Of a DNA stretch of 5,319 nt, positions 1-5,319 are shown piece by piece (positions within the stretch are counted from its first letter, which is position 1; every line of letters starts with the position of its first letter). Under the pieces are notes generated by a model, which was given only the letters and a program-made list of their open reading frames with translations, was not told the DNA's origin and made no database searches. A program made the translations under genes and the position numbers. The stretch comes from Candidatus Aminicenantota bacterium (lineage in GTDB: Bacteria > Acidobacteriota > Aminicenantia > Aminicenantales > Saccharicenantaceae), in the NCBI GenBank assembly GCA_011048485.1, contig DSDX01000009.1, forward strand, positions 1 to 5,319. Direction: 5' to 3'.

Positions 1-294
1 ATCCTGGCCGGCGCGTTCCTCGTCCTGGGCGTCTGGAAACGCGGCGCCGTCCTCGTCATCACGGGCCTCCTCGTCTTCTTCATCGTCCTGACGCTCGTGA
101 CCATGGCCCGCGGCCTCGACGTCGACTGCGGCTGCTTCGGCGCCGTCAGCCGGAAGTCGGGCTGGGGCGTCGTCCTCGAGGACCTGGGCATGCTCTATCT
201 GGGCCTCTGCCTGCTGTTCGAAAAAGCGGGAGGCGCGGCGAAGAACGGGCCCTCCCCCATAAGGGCCGTCTCCGAGGAAGGGCCGGGTTCTTAG
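1..294 (+). CDS. DoxX/MauE-type integral membrane protein, C-terminal part (5' end outside window)
   Basis: The reading frame is open from the first base of the window and ends at TAG 292-294, giving 97 visible codons; the start is off the left edge. The visible protein begins in a hydrophobic stretch (residues 1-12), then has a membrane segment at about 15-35, a short loop with the motif D-C-G-C-F-G at 42-47 (bases 124-141), a further hydrophobic segment at about 57-73, and a polar tail. This layout, with a CxC-type pair just after a transmembrane helix, is typical of the MauE/DoxX-like membrane family. MauE itself is needed for maturation of the disulfide-rich methylamine dehydrogenase small subunit, and relatives often sit beside thioredoxin-like or redox genes. 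A role in periplasmic thiol/disulfide or electron transfer chemistry is inferred from family only, since the upstream neighbours cannot be seen. A GTG at 97 is in frame but would start the protein inside a membrane helix, so it is not taken as the start. Confidence 0.75.
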   Translation: MLAGAFLVLGVWKRGAVLVITGLLVFFIVLTLVTMARGLDVDCGCFGAVSRKSGWGVVLEDLGMLYLGLCLLFEKAGGAAKNGPSPIRAVSEEGPGS

Positions 295-318
295 CGGAAG
301 AGGGATAGGTCCCCGGCC
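281..318 (+). terminator. Possible weak stem-loop at the end of the DoxX/MauE-type gene
   Basis: GGCCGGG at 281-287 is the exact reverse complement of CCCGGCC at 312-318. The arms enclose 24 bases that include the stop codon and a smaller TTCTT/AAGAG pairing (288-292 with 298-302, one G-T pair). The 3' arm is followed by ATTTGT, not by a real T tract. The position fits transcript termination between this gene and the ppdK promoter, but the long loop and missing T run make it weak. Confidence 0.22.
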
Positions 319-359
319 ATTTGTGAGCGCCCCCCGGGGGGAAGCTGCTCGAGGCGCGT

Positions 360-388
360 TTGAAATGCGGCCTCAATCCGTGTATATT
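360..388 (+). promoter_or_regulatory. Sigma70-type promoter for ppdK
   Basis: TTGAAA at 360-365 (5 of 6 to the -35 consensus) and TATATT at 383-388 (5 of 6 to the -10 consensus) are separated by exactly 17 bases, the optimal spacing. They lie in an AT-rich island within otherwise very GC-rich sequence, upstream of a strong Shine-Dalgarno site. Transcription would be expected to begin near 394-396, giving a leader of about 27 bases. The placement also argues against any start codon for ppdK upstream of about 395. This is sequence evidence only; no transcript data are available. Confidence 0.65.
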
Positions 389-399
389 TTCATGAATAT
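386..399. promoter_or_regulatory. Imperfect palindrome over the ppdK -10/start region, possible operator
   Basis: TTCATGAA at 389-396 is a perfect 8-base palindrome. Extending outwards, position 388/397 is a mismatch and 387/398 and 386/399 pair again, so 6 of 7 pairs match over 14 bases. It overlaps the 3' half of the proposed -10 box and the expected transcription start, a classic repressor position. Palindromes this short arise by chance in AT-rich DNA, so an operator role is only a possibility. Confidence 0.25.
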
Positions 400-409
400 C
401 TTCGATAAC

Positions 410-414
410 AGGAG
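410..414 (+). promoter_or_regulatory. Shine-Dalgarno site that decides the ppdK start
   Basis: AGGAG at 410-414 lies 7 bases before ATG 422. Other in-frame candidates upstream (GTG 323, ATG 365, ATG 392) lack a comparable site, and two of them lie upstream of the expected transcription start. The start at 422 also gives an N-terminus (MPKKHVYFFG) that runs directly into the conserved PPDK N-terminal region. Confidence 0.85.
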
Positions 415-421
415 AAGACCG

Positions 422-3247
422 ATGCCCAAGAAGCACGTGTATTTCTTCGGGGCCGGCGCCGCCGAAGGCAACATGAAGATGAAGGACGTCCTGGGCGGCA
501 AGGGCGCCAACCTGGCCGAGATGGCCGGGATCGGGCTGCCCGTCCCGCCGGGTTTCACCATCTCGACCGAGGTCTGCGCCCTTTACTATAAGAACAAGAA
601 GAAGATACCCGAGGCCGTCCGTCTCGAAGTCGAGAAAAGCCTGAGGAGGCTCGAGAAGGCCGTCGGTCAAGCGTTCGGCGACGCCAAGAACCCGCTGCTC
701 GTCTCCGTCCGTTCCGGCGCCCGGGCCTCCATGCCGGGCATGATGGACACCATCCTCAACCTCGGTCTCAACGACCGGACCGCGGCCGCCCTGGTCGCCA
801 AGACGGGCAACGAACGCTTCGTCTACGACTCCTACCGACGTTTCGTCCAGATGTACGGCGACGTCGTGCTCGGGCTCAGACCCGTCCATAAGGACGACAT
901 CGACCCGTTCGAAGCCATCATCGAGCGGAAGAAGCACGAACGCGGCGTCACGAACGACAGCGATCTCTCGGCCGCCGACCTCAAAGATCTTGTCGCCCGG
1001 TTCAAGGCGGCGATCGAGGCCAAGACCGGCCATCCGTTCCCCGAGCAGCCCCGGAAGCAGCTCTGGGGGGCCATCGGCGCCGTGTTCGGATCGTGGATGA
1101 ACGAGCGGGCCATCGCCTACCGCCGCATGTACGACATCCCCGCGAGCTGGGGCACGGCCGTCAACGTCCAGCTCATGGTCTTCGGCAACATGGGCCATGA
1201 TTCGGGCACCGGGGTGGCCTTCACCCGTGACGCGGCGACCGGCGAGAACGTCTTCTACGGCGAGTACCTCATGAACGCCCAGGGCGAGGACGTGGTCGCC
1301 GGCACGCGGACGCCCAAGCCGATCGCCGAGCTCCGCAAGGACGATCCCAAGGCCTACGCCGAGCTCGAGAAGATCCGGCACGTCCTCGAAAAGCACTACC
1401 AGGAAATGATGGACGTCGAGTTCACCATCCAGCAGGGCAAACTCTACATGCTCCAGTGCCGGGTCGGCAAGCGCACGGCCTTCGCGGCCATACGGATCGC
1501 CGTCGACATGGTCGGGGAAAAGCTCATCAGCGAGAAAGAGGCCCTGGCCCGGATCGAGCCCGACCAGCTCAACCAGCTCCTCAGGCCCGTCTTCGACCGG
1601 GCCGAGAAGGAGGCCGCGATCCGGGGCGGACGGCTCCTGGCCAAAGGACTCAACGCGGGGCCCGGCGCGGCCACCGGCCGCGTCGTCTTCAATTCCGTCG
1701 ACGCCGAGGCTTGGGCCCGGCGCGGCGAGAGCGTCATCCTGACCCGCATCGAGACCTCGCCCGAGGACATCAAGGGCATGAGCGCGGCCGTGGGCATCCT
1801 GACCGCCCGCGGCGGCATGACCTCCCACGCGGCCCTGGTCGCCCGGCAGATGGGCCGGGTCTGCGTCGCCGGCTGCGGCGAGCTGGCCGTCGACTACGCC
1901 GCCCGCGCCATGACCGTCAAGGGCCGGGCGATCAAGGAGGGCGACTGGATCTCGATCGACGGCACGACCGGGGAGGTCATCGAGGGCCAGGTCAGCACCC
2001 GGCCTTCCGAGGTCCTTCAGGTCCTGATCGAGAAGAGCCTGGCCCCGGCCCAGGCGCCGGTCTATCAGACCTTCGCCAAGGTCATGGCCTGGGCCGACAA
2101 GCACCGGACGCTCAAGATCCGGACCAACGCCGACCAGCCCGACCAATCCGCCAACGCCGTGGCCTTCGGGGCCGAGGGCATCGGCCTCTGCCGGACCGAG
2201 CACATGTTCTTCGGCGAGGGCAAGATCGGCCCGATGCGAGAGATGATCCTGGCCGACACCGTCGAGCAGAGACGGGCCGCCCTGGCCAAGCTCCTGCCGC
2301 TCCAGCGCCGCGATTTCGAGGGCATCTTCGAGGTCATGGCCGGGCGCCCGGTGACCATCCGGACGATCGACCCGCCCCTCCACGAGTTCCTGCCGCACGA
2401 GGAGAAAGGCCAGCGCGAGATCGCGAAGCGCATGGGCATCGCCTACGAGAAGATCAAGGCCCGGGTCGATGCCCTCCATGAATTCAACCCCATGCTTGGG
2501 TTCCGCGGCTGCCGCCTGGGCGTCATCTACCCCGAGATCACGGAAATGCAGGCCCGGGCCATCTTCGAGGCCGCCGCCCTGACCAAGAAGAAGAAGATCC
2601 CGGTGCTGCCCGAGGTCATGATCCCGCTCGTCGGCCACGTCAAGGAGCTGGCCCATCAGGAAAGGATCGTCCGGGCCACGGCCGCGGCGGTCATGAAGGA
2701 GCAGGGCGTCAAATTCGACTATCTCGTCGGCACGATGATCGAGATCCCGCGCGGCGCCATCACGGCCGACGAGATCGCGGCCGTGGCCGAGTTCTTCAGC
2801 TTCGGCACGAACGACCTGACCCAGACGACGCTCGGGGTCAGCCGCGACGACGCCGGCCGCTTCCTCATCCCCTATGTCGAGAAGGAGATCTACGCCAAGG
2901 ACCCGTTCGAGGTCATCGACCGCGACGGCGTCGGCCAGCTCATGCGCACGGCCGTCGAGAGGGGCCGGAAGGCCCGGCCGGGGATCAAGCTGGGGATCTG
3001 CGGGGAGCACGGCGGCGAGCCCTCGTCGGTCGAATTCTGCCATCTCATCGGCCTGAACTACGTCAGCTGCTCGCCCTTCCGGGTGCCCATCGCCCGGCTG
3101 GCGGCGGCCCGGGCCGCCATCCTCAACGCCCCCAAGGCGGCTTCAAGGCCGGCCAGGAAGGGCACCCCCAGGGCCAAGGGGAAGACGGTCCGCAAAACCG
3201 GTCGGCAAAAGGCGACGAAGGCCCGGAAGCCGGCCCGCAGGCGCTGA
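422..3247 (+). CDS. ppdK: Pyruvate, phosphate dikinase (PPDK)
   Basis: A complete cytoplasmic enzyme of 941 residues catalysing ATP + Pi + pyruvate <=> AMP + PPi + PEP through a phosphohistidine. In the N-terminal ATP-grasp domain I see GGKGANL at 25-31, SVRSGA from 95 (R97), DVEF with E333, and Q345/R347. The swivelling phosphohistidine domain has GGMTSHAA with catalytic H469; T467, two residues earlier, is the site that PPDK regulatory proteins modify in plants and bacteria. The C-terminal PEP/pyruvate TIM barrel has R591 (LCRTEH), R647 (TIRTIDPP), E774 (MIEIPR), N797 (FGTND) and the catalytic C860 (GICGEHGG). From memory these match H455, R561, R617, E745, N768 and C831 of the Clostridium symbiosum enzyme, so an active enzyme is expected. 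The family is usually about 870-900 residues; the excess is mainly a 40-residue basic tail plus a longer interdomain linker near 522-552. One small oddity is LQCRVGKRT, where LQTRNGKRT is common. No PPDK regulatory-protein gene is visible in the window. ppdK is probably the first gene of a two-gene unit. Confidence 0.97.
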   Translation: MPKKHVYFFGAGAAEGNMKMKDVLGGKGANLAEMAGIGLPVPPGFTISTEVCALYYKNKKKIPEAVRLEVEKSLRRLEKAVGQAFGDAKNPLLVSVRSGARASMPGMMDTILNLGLNDRTAAALVAKTGNERFVYDSYRRFVQMYGDVVLGLRPVHKDDIDPFEAIIERKKHERGVTNDSDLSAADLKDLVARFKAAIEAKTGHPFPEQPRKQLWGAIGAVFGSWMNERAIAYRRMYDIPASWGTAVNVQLMVFGNMGHDSGTGVAFTRDAATGENVFYGEYLMNAQGEDVVAGTRTPKPIAELRKDDPKAYAELEKIRHVLEKHYQEMMDVEFTIQQGKLYMLQCRVGKRTAFAAIRIAVDMVGEKLISEKEALARIEPDQLNQLLRPVFDRAEKEAAIRGGRLLAKGLNAGPGAATGRVVFNSVDAEAWARRGESVILTRIETSPEDIKGMSAAVGILTARGGMTSHAALVARQMGRVCVAGCGELAVDYAARAMTVKGRAIKEGDWISIDGTTGEVIEGQVSTRPSEVLQVLIEKSLAPAQAPVYQTFAKVMAWADKHRTLKIRTNADQPDQSANAVAFGAEGIGLCRTEHMFFGEGKIGPMREMILADTVEQRRAALAKLLPLQRRDFEGIFEVMAGRPVTIRTIDPPLHEFLPHEEKGQREIAKRMGIAYEKIKARVDALHEFNPMLGFRGCRLGVIYPEITEMQARAIFEAAALTKKKKIPVLPEVMIPLVGHVKELAHQERIVRATAAAVMKEQGVKFDYLVGTMIEIPRGAITADEIAAVAEFFSFGTNDLTQTTLGVSRDDAGRFLIPYVEKEIYAKDPFEVIDRDGVGQLMRTAVERGRKARPGIKLGICGEHGGEPSSVEFCHLIGLNYVSCSPFRVPIARLAAARAAILNAPKAASRPARKGTPRAKGKTVRKTGRQKATKARKPARRR
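3125..3244 (+). other. Lys/Arg-rich, histone-tail-like C-terminal extension of PPDK
   Basis: Residues 902-941 of PPDK follow the last conserved helix of the PEP-binding barrel. By my count this stretch has 17 Lys/Arg in 40 residues and no Asp or Glu; the rest is mostly Ala, Pro, Gly, Thr and Ser, and it ends in RKPARRR. It contains short near-repeats of the K/R-A-K/R and K-x-x-R kind and no predicted hydrophobic core, so it should be disordered. The composition recalls bacterial histone H1-like or nucleic-acid-binding tails. It continues in the same frame with no frameshift sign and stops at TGA 3245-3247. Confidence 0.8.
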
Positions 3248-3257
3248 CAAGGCGCTC

Positions 3258-3262
3258 AGGGG
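3258..3262 (+). promoter_or_regulatory. Shine-Dalgarno-like site of the deacetylase-family gene
   Basis: AGGGG at 3258-3262 is 5 bases before ATG 3268, within the 20-base gap after the ppdK stop. No promoter can be fitted into the gap, so translation from a ppdK read-through transcript is the simplest reading. The next in-frame ATG (3349) would delete the first conserved strand of the fold. Confidence 0.55.
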
Positions 3263-3267
3263 CCTTC

Positions 3268-4263
3268 ATGGGCGATCTTCTCGACCTCGTCAAGGTGCTG
3301 GCCGGCAAGCGCTTCCCGTTCCAGCTCATTTACAGCAACGAGTACTGGATGGTCGAGACCGGCAAGCACGTCTTTCCCCTCCAGAAGTACCGGCTCGTCT
3401 ACGAGAACCTGCTGGCCATGGGGGCGAAGAAGGAGAATTTCCTCAGGCCCCGGCCGGCCCCCGACGAGGACATCCTGCTCGTCCACCATCCCCGCTATCT
3501 CAAGAGGGTCAAGACGGCGGGCCTCAGCGTCGCCGAGCTCAAGGCCCTCGAGGTCCGCTACTCGCCCGAACTCGTCCGTTTCGCCCTGCTCTCGGTCGGA
3601 GGAACGGTCCTGGCCGCCCGCAAGGCCGTCCGGGCGGGGCTGGCCATCCACATCGGCGGCGGTTTCCATCACGCTTTCCCCGACCACGGGGAGGGCTTTT
3701 GTCTCTTCAACGACGTCGCCGTGGCTGCCCGCAAGGCCGTCGCCGAGGGGCTGGCCAAGCGGGTCATGATCGTCGATTGCGACCTCCACCAGGGGAACGG
3801 CACGGCCGCCGCTCTGGCCGGCCGGCCAGAGATCTTCACTCTCTCCGTCCATCAAATGGACATCTACCCGGCGGACAAACCCGCGAGCACGATCGACATA
3901 GGCCTCTACGCCGGCGACGGGGACGCCAAGTACCTGGAGACGCTGCGGGCCCACATCCCCAAGGTCTACCACGAGTTCCGGCCGGACCTCGTGCTCTACT
4001 TGGCGGGCGCCGATCCCTATGAAAAGGATCAGTTGGGCGGGCTCGCCCTGACCAAGGCGGGCCTTAAGGAGAGGGACAAGACCGTCATCGAGAGCGCCCG
4101 GCGCCTGGGGATCGCCGTCGCCGTCGTCCTAGCCGGGGGCTACGCTCTCGAGATCAAGGACACCGTCGACATCCACCTCAATACGGTCCGCATCGCCCAG
4201 CGCGTGCAGCGGGTCTATCCCGCGCCGCCCCCGGGGCCGGCCGACGCGCGGCGGCCCGTCTGA
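3268..4263 (+). CDS. Histone deacetylase superfamily protein (class IV/HDAC11-like bacterial type)
   Basis: A 331-residue, probably cytoplasmic zinc hydrolase with the arginase/deacetylase fold; full length for bacterial members. The N-terminal FPLQKYRLVYENL block (about 33-45) and the GGFHHAFPDHGEGFCLFND block are characteristic of the HDAC11-like group. Active-site residues are all present: tandem histidines H134-H135, the DCDLHQGNG motif with charge-relay D170 and zinc ligands D172 and H174, the third zinc ligand D249 in AGADPYEKDQLGG, and the transition-state tyrosine Y292 in LAGGYA. The family removes acetyl or longer acyl groups from lysine side chains or from small molecules such as acetylpolyamines; the substrate cannot be told from sequence. 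The gene starts 20 bases after ppdK on the same strand and is likely cotranscribed with it. A link to PPDK acylation is suggested by position only. AcuC-type acetoin-linked deacetylases belong to the same superfamily, but no acs or acetoin gene is in view, so no symbol is assigned. Confidence 0.93.
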   Translation: MGDLLDLVKVLAGKRFPFQLIYSNEYWMVETGKHVFPLQKYRLVYENLLAMGAKKENFLRPRPAPDEDILLVHHPRYLKRVKTAGLSVAELKALEVRYSPELVRFALLSVGGTVLAARKAVRAGLAIHIGGGFHHAFPDHGEGFCLFNDVAVAARKAVAEGLAKRVMIVDCDLHQGNGTAAALAGRPEIFTLSVHQMDIYPADKPASTIDIGLYAGDGDAKYLETLRAHIPKVYHEFRPDLVLYLAGADPYEKDQLGGLALTKAGLKERDKTVIESARRLGIAVAVVLAGGYALEIKDTVDIHLNTVRIAQRVQRVYPAPPPGPADARRPV

Positions 4264-4294
4264 ACGGGCCCGGCCGCCCGCGGCGGCTTCGGCC
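4253..4294. terminator. GC-rich hairpin cluster between two convergent genes, possible bidirectional terminator
   Basis: Two perfect hairpins lie side by side. The first has GGCCCGT 4253-4259 pairing with ACGGGCC 4264-4270 around a 4-base loop that contains part of the stop codon of the deacetylase gene. The second has GCCGCC 4273-4278 pairing with GGCGGC 4282-4287 around CGC. A third small GGC-TTCG-GCC element (4285-4294) overlaps the second and ends one base before the M20 stop codon. Neither strand has a T run after the stems, so this is not a textbook intrinsic terminator. The position between converging genes 31 bases apart favours a termination or mRNA 3'-end protection role. Confidence 0.35.
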
Positions 4295-5319
4295 CTATTC
4301 CTGTAAGAAGACGTGGCCGAAGACCTTGGCGTCGCCGACCATGTTGTCGATGATGCAGTACTCGTTCGGCTGGTGGGCGGTCTCGTCGAGCTTGGACCAG
4401 CAGGCCGCGGGGAACCCGGCCCGGCGGAACACGGCCGCCACGGTCCCGCCGCCGATGCCCATGGCCCGGGCGTCACGCTGATAGACGGCCCGGACGGCCC
4501 GCTTCAGGGCCGTGACCACGGGAGCCTGGGCCGAGGTCGGGGGGGCGGCCGGGGCCTTCTGCTGGATCTCGGCCCGGATCTTGACCTTGAACCTCTTTTC
4601 GATCCCCGCGGCGAGGTCCCGAATGGTCTGCTGGACGTCCTCGAGCTTGATCTTCGGCAGGACCCTCATGTCCAGGTAGAAGACGTCCTCGCCGGGGATG
4701 GTGTTGACGTTGGGGACGTTGGCCTCCTTCTTCGTCGGCTCGAACGTGGAGATGGGCGGATCGAAGAGGCGGTCGCGCGCCGGGTAGATCTTGTAGAGGT
4801 CGTTGAGCGCCGTGATGAAGAAGCTCGCGGCCTTGAAGCTGTTGACGCCCTTCTCGGGCGTCGAGCCGTGGGCCTGTTTGCCGATCGTCTTGAACTTGAG
4901 CCAGAGCAGGCTCTTCTCGGCCACTTCGATCATCGTGCCCTTCTCGTTGCCCGCGTCGGGGACGATGATCAGGTCGTTCTTGCGGAAGACCTTGTGGGCC
5001 TTGAGGACGTAATCGATGCCCTTGAGGCTGCCCGTTTCCTCGTCGGCGACGAGGGCGATGCCGATGTCCGAGGCGGGGGCGATGCCCTCGGCCTGAAGGG
5101 CCTTGACGGCGAAGAGCGAGGCGACCATGTCCTGCTGGTTGTCCTCGACGCCCCGGCCGTAGATGCGGCCGCTTTCGACCCAGGCCTTGAAGGGGTCGCC
5201 GCGCCAGAGGGACAGCTCGCCGGGCGGAACGACATCGGTGTGGGTCATGACCCAGACCGTCCGGTCGCCGCTCTGGCCCCGGTAATAGGCCAGGATGTTG
5301 GGCCGGTATCCGGAGGGGG
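4295..5319 (-). CDS. M20-family zinc amidohydrolase/peptidase (succinyl-diaminopimelate desuccinylase-like), N-terminus outside window
   Basis: The frame on the minus strand is open from the right edge (first full codon at 5317-5315) to TAG at 4297-4295, giving 340 visible residues. The internal ATG at 5248 is not the start: the preceding 23 codons are in frame and encode the usual lead-in strand ending TVWV before MTHTDVVP. The di-metal site of M20 enzymes is complete, in visible-fragment numbering: H26 and D28 (THTDVVP), bridging D59 (GRGVED), catalytic base and ligand E93-E94 (DEETGS), D121 (PDAG) and H315 (ETAHQPNEY). The dimerisation (lid) domain includes KQAHGSTPEKG with H150. The ending, with AHQPNEY then IDN and DAKVFGHVF, resembles archaeal and bacterial proteins annotated as M20 metallo-hydrolase or succinyl-diaminopimelate desuccinylase. 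True substrate may be an N-acyl amino acid or a dipeptide; dapE is not assigned. No secretion signal can be judged because the start is missing. It converges on the deacetylase gene with 31 bases between the stop codons. Confidence 0.93.
   Translation of the reverse strand, partial: PSGYRPNILAYYRGQSGDRTVWVMTHTDVVPPGELSLWRGDPFKAWVESGRIYGRGVEDNQQDMVASLFAVKALQAEGIAPASDIGIALVADEETGSLKGIDYVLKAHKVFRKNDLIIVPDAGNEKGTMIEVAEKSLLWLKFKTIGKQAHGSTPEKGVNSFKAASFFITALNDLYKIYPARDRLFDPPISTFEPTKKEANVPNVNTIPGEDVFYLDMRVLPKIKLEDVQQTIRDLAAGIEKRFKVKIRAEIQQKAPAAPPTSAQAPVVTALKRAVRAVYQRDARAMGIGGGTVAAVFRRAGFPAACWSKLDETAHQPNEYCIIDNMVGDAKVFGHVFLQE

Noticed and set aside
330..341. CCCCCCGGGGGG palindrome as a terminator or operator.
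   Set aside because: With a 4-base loop it leaves only a 4-bp stem and has no T tract; such runs are common at this G+C content.
323..421. An upstream in-frame extension of ppdK from GTG 323 (or ATG 365, ATG 392), adding up to 33 residues.
   Set aside because: The added residues match no PPDK feature. The promoter boxes lie inside the extension, and the only good Shine-Dalgarno site serves ATG 422.
1456..2481. A 341-codon plus-strand frame inside ppdK, rich in Arg, Gly and Pro.
   Set aside because: It is an out-of-frame shadow of ppdK with compositionally biased translation and no domain.
146..3043. A 965-codon open frame on the minus strand, antisense to almost all of ppdK.
   Set aside because: Its translation is low-complexity (D, G, L, A, V, P and R rich) with no recognisable domain. 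It lies opposite a perfectly conserved PPDK, and long antisense frames are expected when third codon positions are nearly all G or C.
3245..3267. A separate promoter for the deacetylase gene in the gap after ppdK.
   Set aside because: The gap is 20 bases with no -10-like AT-rich hexamer, and the preceding ppdK end is GC-rich, so read-through from ppdK is more likely.
3256..3972. A 238-codon minus-strand frame opposite the deacetylase gene.
   Set aside because: It is antisense to intact conserved motifs and rich in D, G, V and E without any fold signature; it is a high-GC shadow.
4295..5248. Taking ATG 5248 as the start of the M20 gene.
   Set aside because: The codons upstream to the window edge remain open and encode the expected strand before the metal-binding THTDVVP motif, so the gene is cut by the window edge.

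Overview
The window is GC-rich bacterial DNA (roughly two thirds G+C by eye, with G or C at most third codon positions). It is densely packed with ordinary metabolic genes. No phage, transposon, CRISPR, tRNA or rRNA signal was found. The organism cannot be named from this window. The G+C content, the Lys/Arg-rich protein tail and the gene types would fit an Acidobacteriota- or Aminicenantota-like lineage or another high-GC Gram-negative group, but this is only a guess.

Layout, left to right. (1) Bases 1-294, plus strand: the last 97 codons of a small membrane protein of the DoxX/MauE type with a D-C-G-C-F-G motif. (2) Bases 295-421: a 127-base intergenic region with a near-consensus sigma70-type promoter, an overlapping imperfect palindrome and a clear Shine-Dalgarno site. 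(3) Bases 422-3247, plus strand: pyruvate phosphate dikinase (ppdK), complete, with every catalytic residue I could look for in place and an unusual 40-residue basic tail. (4) Bases 3268-4263, plus strand: a complete histone-deacetylase-superfamily enzyme, 20 bases after ppdK and probably in the same transcript. (5) Bases 4264-4294: a short convergent junction full of GC-rich hairpins. (6) Bases 4295-5319, minus strand: an M20-family zinc amidohydrolase/peptidase whose N-terminus lies beyond the right edge.

How the genes may work together. PPDK interconverts AMP + PEP + PPi and ATP + Pi + pyruvate, so it sits at the PEP/pyruvate node of central carbon metabolism. The gene after it encodes a Zn-dependent deacetylase-fold enzyme with a full catalytic set. 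The juxtaposition of a PPDK with a histone-like Lys/Arg tail and a deacetylase-family gene suggests, purely as inference, that PPDK could be regulated by reversible lysine acylation. The M20 gene is convergent and need not be related. The membrane protein at the left edge appears to be a separate unit, because ppdK has its own promoter.
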